In this document: piece by piece, positions 20,211 through 32,361 of the stretch | Numbering within the stretch: the first letter of the stretch is position 1 | Layout: the number at the start of each line of letters is the position of its first letter | Source: Chondrus crispus | Lineage: Eukaryota > Rhodophyta > Florideophyceae > Gigartinales > Gigartinaceae | Length of the DNA stretch: 64,000 nucleotides | Direction of reading: 5' to 3' | Assembly: GCF_000350225.1 (NCBI RefSeq) | Contig: NW_005179326.1 | Coordinates: 62,001-126,000 of the forward strand | The notes under the pieces: model-generated | Databases searched by the model: none | Seen by the model: only the letters and a program-made list of their open reading frames with translations | Told to the model about the DNA's origin: nothing | Position numbers and translations under genes: made by a program

Positions 20211-20880
20211 ACGTGTGCACGTGCGTGGTATTACACACTAGCAATTATTAGGCAGTAATAAATTGGTAGTGTGTAAGGAACCAAAAATCTTTTTTTCTTG
20301 AACTTTCCGTGCGGTAGGCGTTTCCGTTAACTTATAAGTGTTGGGATTTGCCCAGCGGGCGGGCGGTGATCTGAAACGTGTCCAAGTAGTGCGGGCCACT
20401 GGGGCTCTAGGCACCAAATGGAGGCACAGGCCGGTGTGTCTCGGGGTGCGGGAGGGGGACGGAGAACAGCTCGGCTTTCCGGTTGGGGTTCGGTTTTTTG
20501 GGTGTGAGATTGGTGAGGACGGAGACGTTTGCCGTCTTCATCCTCCTTTTATATTGCCACTCGACGTCAAGTCGAGTGGAACTAAAACTGGCCTCGTCAC
20601 CCTTTTTAGGGGGTTGCTACCTATAAAGATGCCTCTATTAGGCTTAATTGAGCATTTTCCCGTTTAGGAAATGGAGATCCTTTACGAGGATCCCCACCTT
20701 GTAGGTAGCTGAATTTAATACGCGAGATTGTGCCACCCATAAAAGACAAGTGGCACAACCAAAGGGATAGGCTTCCAAAAGTCATGTCACTGAAGAGATG
20801 CCTTGAGCTCCGTATCGATGAACGCGCAAAACCGACAAGTATTTATTTTAAAATAAGGCCCTACCGCTGGCACAGAAAAT
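20211..20880. other. Non-coding region between two LTR fossils
   Basis: No coding signal. Several short hairpins are visible, for example TTGTGCCAC paired with GTGGCACAA around 20,728-20,760 and an ACTCGACG/CGAGTGG pair near 20,558-20,580. It may contain the leader or LTR of one neighbouring element. Confidence 0.35.
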
Positions 20881-20881
20881 A

Positions 20882-22165
20882 ATGAAGAATTCCGGGAAGT
20901 TCTTTTACGAACAATGTAAGACTAGACCGGACTCAGAGACCGCGACGAAGTTCCAAAACAAGATAGAAGAATCTGCTCTGCCGCAATTCCCTAACTACAT
21001 ATTCAAGGAACTGCACAAAGCACAGTGGGAAGAATTGTGGAAGAAGCTGAACATTGACGCAAGAAATACTACGGCCCATTTTCAAGCTTTTAACGCTTCA
21101 AACGGACCCTCCGTCAACGTGCATGGGGCAAAATATCACTGACGGCCCTTTCTTCTTCCAACAACTCGATGAAAAGCATTCCGGCTTGTGTGCCACATAT
21201 ATAGACGAGTGCCTGCAAGCTGGAGATGAAATAATCTGCATTACGTCATGGAAAATTGAGAAGTCAGTTAAGTGCAGAAAAGAGAATACGATCACATCCA
21301 GTTCGCAGGAGTACATATTGAAAAAAGAGTCTGTATTCATGATGCATCAAAAGAGGTACATTAGTCCTCTCGAAATACTTCCAAAAGATGCTGATTTTTC
21401 TAAGTTCCGCTCGTTACGAGCCCGACTTGCATGGCTGACACAAACTCGTCCAGAAATAAGCTTCGCTGTTGTTCAGTCTGCACAAGTAACACAGGAAATG
21501 TTTCGCCAAGAACAATTCAAACTGACAAAATAGTTGAACAGTGTAGTCCGGCCCTTACGCAAGAGCCCGAATATGTCGTTAAAGTATCTTTCCCTTGATA
21601 AAGGATCACTTCGGCTCCAAGTGTACTCTGATGCCTCATTCGGAAACAATCACGATGGATCGTCACCGCTCGGCTACATCATATTCCTCGCCGATAACAC
21701 TAATCTTTGTCAGCCTATCTTCTGGTCATGCCACAAATCGAAACGTGTATCTCGCTCAGTACTTGGCAGCGAAAATGTGGCGTTCGCAGACCCTTTGAGA
21801 TGGAATTTGCCGTTAGGGACGATCTTTCCAAAATGTTGTCTCAGAAACTTCCGATCGTAATGCTCACTGACAGTCTGTCACTATTCGATGTGGTAACGAA
21901 AGCCACAGTTACGATTGAGAAGAGGCTCATGATCGACATTCAGGTTTTCAAAGACTCATACCACTGCAACGAGATTGAACACATCAGTTTTATCCGTTCT
22001 GAGTACAACCCCGCTGATGCATTAACAAAGGTGAGACCCAATTCTATCCTGGAAAGTATTTTCTCTTCCTCGGGTCTCATTCCTTCCGTCGAACAATGGA
22101 TCCAACGACAACGAAATGAACAAAATGACTGTTTGCCATTTAAAGTTGCGAGTGTTAGAGAATGA
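20882..22165 (+). mobile_element. Ty1/Copia retrotransposon fossil: end of reverse transcriptase and RNase H
   Basis: The order is that of a Copia pol 3' end: a reverse transcriptase palm remnant (LCATYIDECLQAGD), the connection region (RSLRARLAWLTQTRPEIS), then RNase H with VYSDASFGNN, GSSPLGYIIFLAD and the terminal NPADALTK block. A TGTTAGAG sequence at about 22,155, right after the coding end, is a candidate 3' LTR start. Gag, protease and integrase are absent. The fossil is broken in several places and old. It resembles the longer Copia copy at 36.6-39.7 kb. Confidence 0.85.
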
Positions 22166-22169
22166 GACT

Positions 22170-24500
22170 ACCACTATGTTCTTGAATTACGGTATCGCTA
22201 CATTTAGGATTGAATTGCCTGGTTCGTACTGTAGCCTACAGAATAGCTGCAGTACCCCTTTATGTCACCTACTACCTACCGTTGCCGTTTTAGCCCACGC
22301 CTGCACTATTCCCTTACGGAATATGTTACCTAGCTTTACGAACTACTGAATTTGGTACGTTTTAATAGCTTCCTGCGTAGCAATCCTCCTTTTGGTAGCT
22401 TAGTGGCACATCGTATTTTATTTGGTAAGTGTCTTCTCTAGATCTAGACTACTACAAATGTATACGAGTAAACGGCCCCTGTGCTCTTCATCAACCTTAC
22501 CAAAGAACAAACCCAACCACCACCGCCAACTTCGCACCAACGCGTCCCGTCTCTCCCCTGTGGCTCGCCCGCCGACCACTGCACCCCGCGCCACCACGGC
22601 CTGTGCGTATCCTTTGCACCTCGCACTGCGTTTGGCCTGTGCTCCCCTTTTCCCCTATACTGTACCCGTTACAGTAATTTCTCCGACACTTCGAAGTTCT
22701 AGGAAAATTCTGTTACTTCATTGGCCGTATCTTTTTCTGGTGAAAGAGCTGTACCGACGCCTCGACTTCTTTCAGTCTTTACGGAGCCTTCAGGAATCCC
22801 TCTGGACCCTGCAGCGCCTCCCGCAACCACTAATCCTGAACCTTGTATTGCAAAGATACCTATTCTTCGAAGTCCGTTTATGACGAAAGTTAAAAGAACA
22901 GTAGGCTCGACAAGAGAACAACAGTTGTCAGAACCAAAAATATTTGTTTCGTTTGCAGAATGCTCAACTGAACTGCTCTCATTGTCTCAATATATCTATG
23001 GGGATATTGACTTGTTCTCATCATGCGTCCTTCGCGTTATATGCTGCACAGTTCAAAACACTCATTGGATTTCTTCTCGTCACTGTGGCACAAGTTGCAA
23101 AATTATGCCCGTGCAATCCCTTGACAGAGATATTGGAAACATGCACAAGGCACTTGCAACTGGATGGATAACATGCAATTTCACGAAACTACATCTATAC
23201 AGTACTGTGAGGCGCCGGGATGCCCTTGTCTCAGCATGGATGCTTTTTACCTCTGTTTCAGACGTAGTATGCGTCAACTTCTACAACTGGCATGATCACG
23301 GTAAACCGAACATGTTTGATCCTGTGATCAACAGATTTGATGAAGAGCCTTTCGGTAGCGTGGGACTGTGAACGATGTTCATTACGTCCAACCAGTACGG
23401 TCCCGTGTTTGGCACACAAATGATTCTATGGGGATTAGGCCGCTTGAATTTCCGGCTTCCTCGTATGGGGATGTCGACTCATTTTTCAGTGGGAATGAAA
23501 TAATTTCCACAGAAGTCATCTATGTCGTTCACAGTTCCACTAAAGACCATGCTGACCTTTTGCCCTTAGTAGTCATCGAATCAACTTCGCATTTATAGAT
23601 ATTGTCAGGCTGTGCTTTTTGGACAGGTCTGGCAGAATCAGGACCATTTAATTGGTACTTGCAGCAAGTCCGCCACATGGAAGTGGTGAAAGAAGACAAA
23701 GATCTCAGAAATTAGCTTTCAAGGTGAATCTATGCATACTTGACGATAATACAACCGGTCGAGGTTCGCGGCACGGGCTGTCTGCTATGAACATGTTGGA
23801 GGAAGGTTCTCACACAACCATGCTTGTGTAAAACGTGGGAGAAGACAACCTTCGGAGGATTTACACAATGTTCAAGGACGTAAGTAACCTCCCAGTCGTG
23901 GGCAATGGAGTGACTTTGGGACTTTCCGACATTGAAGATCTCATTCAACGGCAACTGAAGACATTTTCGACGATGGTGGCCGTTCGCCAGCAACTTGATT
24001 TTGACTCACCGCTCCGTCCTGTTCCAAGTGTACCGGCGGATTAACATTCATGGGCACATAAATCGTTTGCCATTACACTTGCTCGTATTCCAGAAGAGAT
24101 AATGAAATAGGTGCGGCTAAAGATGCGTCACTACGCTTCTGAGCTATTGAGAAGCCTCAATGACACTCAGATAGGTTTTTTGGCGTCACGGACTTCATCG
24201 GCTGTAGCTTACTATTCCTTGTCACCAATAGGAACGGATTTCTAAATACAAATGGATCGCCCCGGGCCTCAAAGTTGTAGTAAAGGAAAATATTAACCAT
24301 CACGTATCATGTCTTTGGCTACTTTCTTCTTCTGAGCATTGTATGGCGTTAAGATTCCAATTCCACTATGGCGTTCCTGCGCACTAATTCGAGGGCGGCA
24401 ATACCGAACGCGGCACTATTGAGCGTCCCCCCCTGTATGAAGAATCATACGGAGCTGGTAGGGTAGACGTAAACTTCAGTGGAGTCTTAAGCCTGTAAAG
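22170..24500. other. Unassigned debris with partial ORFs
   Basis: Open stretches at 22,721-23,371 (+, 216 codons) and 23,835-24,044 (+) have protein-like composition (for example DNLRRIYTMFKDVSNLPVVG) but no motif I can name. They may be decayed exons of one gene. The three overlapping frames at 22,430-22,880 are low-complexity Pro/Thr/Arg sequence and look spurious. Confidence 0.35.
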
Positions 24501-25205
24501 TTGTACAGCGCGCGCCGTGGTCAACACGTATCTACATACCATACGACCGTCGTTGATGACTGTCGTATATGGTATGGCTCACAGATCGATACGTACTGCA
24601 AACAGTACAGTTTGCTGACATTAGAGAACTGCACTGTCAACAGTAAAGAAAAATTTCCGGAACCCTTGCTCGGGAATTCAGTAGATGGTGCTGGCACCAG
24701 CAGCATGAGACTCCGGAGCCAGGCCAACACCAGCCATCATTCGGCTCCGGACACTCTACAACCGGACGTTCCCCCTCCATCTCCCCAAATCCCAACGTCA
24801 GGTTCCCACTCACCCCCCTCCGAGCCCGTGGGTGAAAACGTGCTTCTACAAACCCTGGAGTCGGTCCTCGGTCAGTCTACTGAAACGCCGACCAAGGTGT
24901 TCCAGAAGTATCTGGAACATCGGCAGGACAAGGAAACGTGCTCCCGGAAGAAAATTGCTGCGCTTGCGGAAAAGAAGATGGTCGCTTGGAAAGATGAAGT
25001 GAATATGCAAATCAAAACGATGGAAGCAGCAATTATGAAATCACGAAAAGAGCGCATTGACGCGTTCGTCAAGCTGATCGCAGATGTCGAGTCTATGGGG
25101 AGACGTATTGATGGGCTGGTGCGTCACAATGGGGAGGGTGGAAATTGGAAGTTGTTCTTTGAGTGCTTCGCTTCTGGTGTTTGTGGAAAACATAGTGGTC
25201 CTTAG
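24501..25205 (+). CDS. Hypothetical coiled-coil protein
   Basis: This is an open frame of 234 codons. A better start may be the Met of MRLRSQANTSHH near 24,706. From there comes a Pro/Ser-rich linker (SPQIPTSGSHSPPSEPVGE), then about 90 residues of strongly charged helix (KVFQKYLEHRQDKE, then KKMVAWKDEVNMQIKTMEAA). The rhythm recalls small chromosomal coiled-coil proteins, but I see no diagnostic motif and give no function. Composition and the open frame contrast with the decayed flanks, so it may be real. Confidence 0.4.
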   Translation: MYSARRGQHVSTYHTTVVDDCRIWYGSQIDTYCKQYSLLTLENCTVNSKEKFPEPLLGNSVDGAGTSSMRLRSQANTSHHSAPDTLQPDVPPPSPQIPTSGSHSPPSEPVGENVLLQTLESVLGQSTETPTKVFQKYLEHRQDKETCSRKKIAALAEKKMVAWKDEVNMQIKTMEAAIMKSRKERIDAFVKLIADVESMGRRIDGLVRHNGEGGNWKLFFECFASGVCGKHSGP

Positions 25206-26229
25206 AACTGTAGTTTAAATGATCTAGTAAACTCGTTTACCTGACCCTAAACTCTTTTCCCTGACCTGTTACGGGTGTGAGAGACACTGTAATGAAGATG
25301 AATTGATAGTACCGCAAAGGGTCCCAAAAATCGTGTCCCCTCCCACAGATCCCTCTCGATCAGAGGGGCTCCTTTAAGACAGCATGGACAGCCATGTTTG
25401 GATGTATATGTTCGCGATTTTCAAAATATTACCTGTCCAATAATTTAATGTATTGTGTCAGCGCGCCGTGATCCGTAAATTCTCAACTACTCACCATGTC
25501 CACAATAACCTCCGACTCAAATTCATATCGATATCCTTCTTCCACTTTGTTTCGCTCCTCCATGTTCGGAAATTAGTTCCCAGATAGTTGTTGAGTGGCC
25601 ACACGATTGATAGTGCTGAGAGGCATGTCCATGTCGCTATTCCTTCCGTTGTACTAGACGCACGATTTTCTGTTTTCCTTTCACCGTTCTTGTCGGTGTT
25701 ATTTTGGAACAGTGAGAGCACGAGTGCACTGGTAAGTTGGGCACTTGTCATTTGATTTTCAACAAGAAAAGACACCGAAAGGAAGCGTTCCAAAGATCGT
25801 TGTCCTGGTTCTCCTTCCCAGTCGGGAATTAAGGTTTTCTGAAGCTGATTGTCAGTGCCTTGTTGAAGAAATGCGGTTCGGCTTTCTTGTGACTGGTCCA
25901 AGACCTGAAAGATTTGTCGCAAAATGGCTGCAGTTGTGCCGAGTCACCGACGCAGATAAAGGATGTCCCATGTTCTGGTTACCCGAAGACATTAACTCTT
26001 CTTGAAAGGGATTGCGAGAAGCTCCGTCTGGTCTGCATATACAGCGTCACCAATTACAATCAAATGAAAAGATGTCACATCCGTCCAGTCCAGGGTGCGT
26101 ACAGCCAGAGCCCTTTCCCCATCCGAATTTGCTTTCCACTTATCTTGTAAGCAGGTGCAAGTCGTGCCACCGTTCGGTTTTGGATGACCAATGTCGTCGA
26201 ATTGTTGCCATTCCGATAGAGTGGATGTA

Positions 26230-26562
26230 TATTGAGCCCTTCCTTGGAAGTTTGCCGTAATACTTCATGCGTATGTCGTCCAACGCAGTTTTGGTAACAG
26301 TTATTACTAGAACTGGGCCCTAGAAATCCTTACAACCTCCCGCGTTCTTTTTCAGTGAGCTTCCGGCCGTCGTTGGCTTCTCGACCACCTCACAGATTCG
26401 GATCGTAGCTAGGGCAAGTATAGTAGCAACATGAGACCTTCCAGCGCCAGGAGGTCCTTGGCGAAAGAAGGGCACTCCTGTAGAGGTGAGGCTTATGCCA
26501 GAGTAAGATGGAACTGATCGCGTGAGACTCATGGCAAGGCAAAAATATGACTTCCTAGCCAT
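26230..26562 (-). pseudogene. UPF1-like SF1 helicase fragment, Walker A part
   Basis: The minus strand reads VPFFRQGPPGAGRSHVATILALA, with the QGPPGxGKS-type Walker A of UPF1/DNA2-like superfamily 1 helicases. The Lys of the usual GKT/GKS is Arg here, which would cripple ATP binding. After a stop near 26,320 the same strand continues GPVLVITVTKTALDDI, matching motif Ia (ATNTALD). It is a short, broken piece. A plus-strand piece of the same kind of helicase begins a few bases away. Confidence 0.6.
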
Positions 26563-26569
26563 TTCTCAG

Positions 26570-26748
26570 GTTACAACCATGCCTTTTCGCAGACTGGGCC
26601 TCACCGACGGGTTGGTGAGGCCCCTTCTGCTACAGTTCTATGAAAACGAGAAAGCAGCCAGTGTGGCCTTTTCGAGAGCCCGAGAAGGTCTTGTAGTTAT
26701 CGCCAGGTGTGGGACAATTGCGCAGGTGAGTATGCAACCGTAGTACTC
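26570..26748 (+). pseudogene. UPF1-like SF1 helicase fragment, motif VI part
   Basis: The plus strand reads ENEKAASVAFSRAREGLVVIA. VAxSRAREGLxVIG is the motif VI block near the C-terminus of UPF1-like helicases. It lies head to head with the Walker A piece on the other strand, so the two come from one gene that was rearranged, or from two captures. A GTGAGT follows GCGCAG at about 26,726 and could be a former splice donor. Confidence 0.6.
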
Positions 26749-28387
26749 AAGGCCTTCCCACTCAAAGAGCCGTTGTCAACTTTCTTTAATAAGTATGCGA
26801 TTTCCCTCCACACATATTGAATAGAGTCTGAAGGTCTCCTGGAGGCGAAGTAAATGAAAGTGACTGCGTGAGCGAATGGACCGGCCCGAAATCTAAACGA
26901 TCTATTACTAAAATTACGATTAGCTACGGCATTTGTAGCTCAAATGGAGATGTTTTGTGTCTATCGTACCTTCATTTGAGCTCATTTACACATTTCCATT
27001 TTTTCTAAATCATTGTCCAAAATCTTTTCATATTGATTTCGTCTAGCAAGGTCAACGACAGACGCTCGTTGCGGGTTCAGACACGGCCACATATATGACA
27101 TGAGACGCAACCATGCTGTGACACCGCTTGCTCTGTTGTGTCTTAAACCTTGGCTCTAGTCAAGCCGCGCAATTGTACGCTCGGCGTGACCGTTACAAGA
27201 TTCTAGAGGTGGTGTTCAGCGGCATTATGATGATACATGTATGGTAATGGTCTCACAGTTGTCTTCCAGCAATACGCATGAATTATCATGTCGTCCGCTA
27301 CTGGCAATAAATGATGCAATGGAAATATCGTGCAAAGAAGTGGAATAGAATTGTGGAGCTTCGTAATCAGAAGGAGAGATCCAATCAAATGAAAGAGCTG
27401 ATATAGTTTCTGTATCAACTGTAACAGTTGGAGTGTTGGAATATGAAACCAAAAGAAGGCACCAGTGCACAGTTGCCGCTTGTGCGATATGCCATGTAGC
27501 GCATGGTCAACTTGCTTCAAGCTTTACAGTCCCAGTTCCCGTGATATTGGCGTCACCCAGCGTTACACTGAGGAATTACAGTAAACGGGACAGGCTGTAT
27601 TCGTTCGGAAGGCCTTCATCTGTGTGTATTGCCGGATAACTCCTCTCGACCCTGGGTGGGGTGAGTGGCTCAGTGGTGTAGCCAAGGGAGCACGCGGCGC
27701 GGGACTTGCGGCGAGTGAAGCACTGAAACGATGGGGCTCTCGAAAACGGAGTAGCAAACGTGGCCGGTCATTCGCAGCCGCTCCGAGGTACGGATTCGGG
27801 TACGACTGGTGACCCGTTTGAATCCAGCGCGGGTAAACTAACGGAACGGTCGTAGTTAGGCGCGAAAGGGACGAGGGCGAGCTTGCCCCGATTTACTGTG
27901 TGTTATTGCTGTTGGGTCTTAACGCCTCAGAGGGACGCCCGGACCCCTGACCCAGTAAAGTACCTCCCGCCTAGCGCGTACCGGGTACTGTACACAAATA
28001 AGAACCTATCGCCGAAATTACGAACTACTGCACGAGCCCTCTCACTACACATGTGGTCTTCTGTACACGCGTACTTAGCTACGACCGATCTGCGTGCGCC
28101 CACTCACCCCACGTAGACACCTCGCCCTCGTGTACACCGCGTACGTCCGTCACATTTCCAACCTCCCCGCACGCTGGTAGTTCTACTACATGTATGTGTA
28201 CAGGCGCCCATGCACCGTCTGGAGTGACTCGACAGAGTAGGGTGCGTGAGTAGCTCAAAATGGCCATTAATTTCCACGAGACCCTGCCATTCTGTCAAGT
28301 TGAAGGTTATCAAGTCCGGTATGATAAACAAAGAGGACGGCCCATCAATTGATGATCTCAAATTTCCCATATTGCTTATGAGATCCC
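26749..28387. other. Repeat debris without a recognisable gene
   Basis: Nothing beyond short chance ORFs. Around 27,665 and 27,818 there are sequences like the A and B boxes of tRNA promoters, but they are about 150 bp apart and do not fold as a tRNA. The interval from 27,880 on is rich in GTACAC/GTACTG motifs like the LTR copy that follows. Confidence 0.35.
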
Positions 28388-29851
28388 CGTAATATAATCC
28401 CAAACCAGATTTAGATCTAAAGCTGTAAGGTACGGACCTTACAGCGTGCGCACATCTTACAGCTCGCACACACACACGTGTACCACACGTGCACTGTCGG
28501 CCCGATGGCAAACAGCGTTGCAGGGCGGGACGGCCCGCACTGTTGTCATTGAAGTAATCATAACGCCTTTGTGCAATTAACGAACGGCGTACCTAGTTTG
28601 AGGGTTTCTGTAGGGACCAAGGGGCGGTCTCCAAAGGACCACTACGGTCTTATCTCTCAATATGAATAGGGAAGCCGCAGGCCGAGTAGCGGCTGGACTT
28701 TCCGGATAAGAATTTTGAACAAAATGAAGTCAGGGACTCGGGCGTGCGCAGAGCGACGCAAACCCGTTTGCGACCAGCCCGGTCGTCGAGCTGGCTCACG
28801 CAACACGTGCCGGTTCGTCGACACGAGGTGACGAGATTCCTTTACTTTTGATTATTAATTCGCGCTTAACTAGTGGCGGATGACACGCACTTGCTACAGT
28901 AGCTGGCTACAGTAGCTGACTATAGTACCATACTTACTGTACTGTAGTATGATAACGTTACTGGTGTACTAAATACTAGGAGGGACCGACGGCGGAAGGG
29001 AGCACTGGCAGCTTGGTCACAACTCTCCACCGACGGCCACACTTCCCGCTCATTTCTAGTACGGTGGATCCCTCCGGGCCAGTATTAGTCCGATTCGGAG
29101 GCGGTGTCCACAGAAGCGGTTGACTACACGCCAACAACCTCGCGGGAGGGTGGCTATAGCGAGACCGACACTTAGAACGGGAGATGCTACCCCTGAAGAC
29201 GGGATATGAGTCCTAATTAGGAAGCTGGGGGCTCGGTCAGAGGGGATGGGTAGCTGTTTTAGTGCTGCGGAGGAAGGCAGTTCCTCTGTAGTACGTCTCC
29301 CTCCCTCCGGTCTCAGGCTACTGTACCACTATATTACGGTAGCGATCATTACTAAATAGTAGTGTAAGGGCCCCCAAGTAGACCATCCGTGTACAGGTGG
29401 ACAACTGTGCCCTGGTACTACACCGGTAGACGTGCGCCGTCACCCCAGCTCGCACGTGTACACTAGGCTGCGTGTACCACTTCTAAGTGAGGCCACTCTA
29501 GCTATTGTAGAGAGTCCGGGACGGAGTTATCGTACTACTACGTTATTCTAGATCGTGCACCTCCGAGGCGGGAGTATTATAACGGAACCGCACGGGTGGA
29601 GGCGTGCTAGCACGCCAACGAGCCGAGATCCGCCTCCGCCCGTCAGTACTGGACTGTCAACCAGTACTGCTCCGGGGCGCCGACGCGTCGATCTGATCGT
29701 GCGTGCGCGCGGCCTACCCTGACCCGCTCTACCACACCGCTACCGGGCCCGTGCCCGATCCGTCACTTGGAGTGGCTCGGTCCCTTCTCTGATCTCGGTC
29801 TACCGTCGAGCTGTGCATACACCTCTCGTCCCGTGGGGTGTTTATGGTACA
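28388..29851 (-). mobile_element. Diverged LTR of the TGTAG...CTACA family, inverted
   Basis: Reading the minus strand from 29,851 gives TGTACCATAAACACCCC, then blocks in the same order as the solo LTR at 33,893-34,562: the GGGCACGGGCCCGGTAGCG region, the CTGACGGGCGGAGGCGGA region, the GACGGTCGG-like region, GTACTGTAG-rich sequence and an ACACGTGT-rich end. It is roughly twice as long as the other copies, so it contains inserted sequence. Old and broken; the left boundary is approximate. Confidence 0.6.
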
Positions 29852-31197
29852 ACCGCACGAGACAGAGACTTCGCTCTGAACGGCCTCTAGCGTGTTGAGT
29901 GAATCTGCTTCGCCAGCAATGGGACATACAAGTAGGGTTTCCTCGATCTATCTTGGACAGAATTAAAAAAATTAACCTAAAACTATGGAACCGTAAGTCT
30001 GTGGGGCAATTCGTACATCACTGAAATGCTAAAGCTCCCCTCTTTGCTTCAACGTGGCTCGTATTCCACCACAACAGCTTCCAAGATCACCAATAGGGTC
30101 TATCTCTGGAGGTCCCAACACCTACATTTTCAAGAAAAGCCACCCCTAATATACACAGGCCTCATACTCCTGGCCCAAAAATGTTTATTGAAACTATATG
30201 CACTAAAGATCTTGTTTTTTGGCCACAAGATCAGTTGACTTGCGAATGGGCAAAGGAAAAGGAGCACATGCTGCTGCTGATTCTCTTTCCCGTCGGCGAG
30301 CACTTCGTGTTTTGGGAATGTACTTTCAATTCGCTATTGGACGTGGAACGACTAAAGCGTCCCCATAGCTTATCGCCCGGTATCATGCATTCTCAAGCAC
30401 ACGCATGACTCAGGCGTTCCTTTCCTTTCATACTCATCCAATGCTGCTTCCTCTTTCCCGTCTTCTCGACATATTTGTTCCTTAATTTTCCGCCCACCCT
30501 TTTCAAACTTGTGGTGAAAAAATTCAATTTCGGCCTTTTATGTCAACATTAGACCATCCGACGTGCCTAGGAAACCACTGACGAAGACGTGCGGCTTCAG
30601 ACGCAAATGCTGGATCAAAGATGAACTGAACGATTGTCGATGTTCAGTTCGTCTATGACCCTGTACGTGCGCCAATTCTTAAGCCTTTATCACAAGGCCT
30701 GTATTTTCTCTTGACTCAGGCTACGGACTACAAAGTACAAGTAACATAGTGTATGGTCCCAGTTCGAACAAGACAAAGAACTTCAAAGAACTCTTACAGT
30801 CGACCTCCAAGGCCTTATGGCTAGCCATCGTTCACCCTTCCATCTCCAAACACGGGCCGACAATCACTAGTCGCTCTCTCACAAAGAAAAACCCACACAA
30901 TTCCTTTATTCCCACTGGAAACTCGAACCTTCCCCCCCTAACCTCCTGATCCGCTAAACTACTTAACCCCTTATCCCGTAATCATCCCCTTCTCACCGCT
31001 CGTCCACACCCAATACCACAGGCGCGCTCAGCAAAGTAACAAGGTCTAATTTAGAAATCCCCCACAAAATACAGTGTGAAGACTAAGAGGCCAGATGCCG
31101 CCAACACAAGTTAGTGCGGCACGAGCAACAGTGAACGACGAAGGAATGGATCTGACGAATGCCAGAAATCATCGCATGATGATTGGTTAGTCTCGAA
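29852..31197. other. Degenerate sequence, possible LTR-element remains
   Basis: Short open stretches at 30,026-30,408 are too decayed to assign. A DSLSRRRAL-like string near 30,275 recalls the end of a Ty3 RNase H domain but is not enough for a call. Confidence 0.3.
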
Positions 31198-31645
31198 GAG
31201 TGCTAAGTTCCTTACCCAAATAAAGGAAAAGCAGATCGAGGTATGCAAGAAAGACAAAGCCATCCGAAACTTTGAATCACACATGAATAGAAAGACACCC
31301 CCCAAAAGTTCAACTATTAACGTAAAGATACAAGTATGTACGGAGAAGCAAGACGACATGGACGAGATCGTCTCTAGAGCCACAAAGGCATGGGAGAAGA
31401 CAGTCATTGAAGCACTTCTCGGAACGAGAAGAGATGTACTCGAAACCATCGGATGTCAGCAGTCCGAGGGCACCATCCGAGCAGAATGGCCAAGTCATTC
31501 ACAAAATTGTAAGCATCATCGTTACACGGTTGGCGTTTCAGATTTCAGAACTGCCCTGGTAAGCCTGGATTCCACGGAGATTGTACACTCTGGTGCGAAC
31601 TGTTTGTTTGCAGTCGCGGTTGAGCGTAGTACCTATCTCCTATAA
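31198..31645 (+). other. Unassigned open stretch of about 149 codons
   Basis: The frame reads through KSAKFLTQIKEKQIEVCKKD and on to DDMDEIVSRATKAWEKTVIE, a charged, helix-prone sequence. I cannot match it to a family. It abuts the truncated end of the pogo transposase fragment. Confidence 0.35.
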
Positions 31646-32361
31646 ATTCGCGATGCGGAAGGGTCAATGCTGTGTTCGATCATCCAAGCCTCCAAGTCAG
31701 CAAAATGTTGAGTAAGATTAATCGCGTTGGTTGCAGCATTGCAAATATCCTTTTGCATGCATGCTTGAATAAAACGGATTCTCTGCCTGTGACAAGCTGC
31801 GAAAAGTTTTACAAACTGTTGGCCTTGATGTCCATCAGGGAATTGAAGCTCCTTATGACGATCTGTGGCTTGAAGCCGCACGTACATTTGAATTGCATCA
31901 GCCAGATCGGTTTGGCGAAGCGGGAATCCACAAGAGGCATAGATTTCCAACAGTTCAACGATCGTAGCTTCCTCACCTTCTGTAAGAAACATGCGGGGAG
32001 CTCGAGCCTTGCGTTGGTTCCAGAGATGGTAATGGGACGCGGAACGAGGGAGGCAAGCAACGAGAGAGGCAACACGGACTAACAATCCATTCACAATTGC
32101 GATAATAGCCTGTGCACACAGACGCTGGTCCCTTGCGTCACAAATTTGTTTCATGGTCATGATAAATGCAAGTGGATGACAGATGGGCAGTGATGGTGCG
32201 CTGGTACGCGTAATCGTGGGTACTGTTATTGCTAACCTCAGTGCCAAGTCTCCGGGTCCTGAAACACCGAAACAATGTGTCGCGACATGAAGCACTGTTT
32301 TCGATAATTCAAGTTCCATCTCCGATGAAAATTTGGCGGGGAATCTACATCTGGCGCCCAA
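31633..32361 (-). pseudogene. Pogo/Tc1-type transposase, N-terminal half
   Basis: The likely start is the Met of MTMKQICDARDQ at about 32,160. An HTH-type N-terminus (LCAQAIIAIVNG) is followed by FLTEGEEATIVELLEIYASCGFPLR, matching the second HTH of pogo/jerky/CENP-B-like transposases. Then come FPDGHQGQQFVKLF and a RHRQRIRF-like stretch that precede the DDE domain in this group. The frame stops at SRIYRR, just where RIYNxDE with the first catalytic Asp is expected. The catalytic domain is absent, so this is a truncated remnant. Confidence 0.65.

Noticed and set aside
22430-22880. Three overlapping plus-strand ORFs
   Set aside because: Pro/Thr/Arg low-complexity in all frames of a pyrimidine-rich stretch; no frame is better than the others.
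27660-27840. tRNA or tRNA-derived SINE with A box TGGCTCAGTGG and B box GTTTGAATCC
   Set aside because: Boxes are about 150 bp apart, acceptor arms do not pair, and no SINE tail or second copy was seen.
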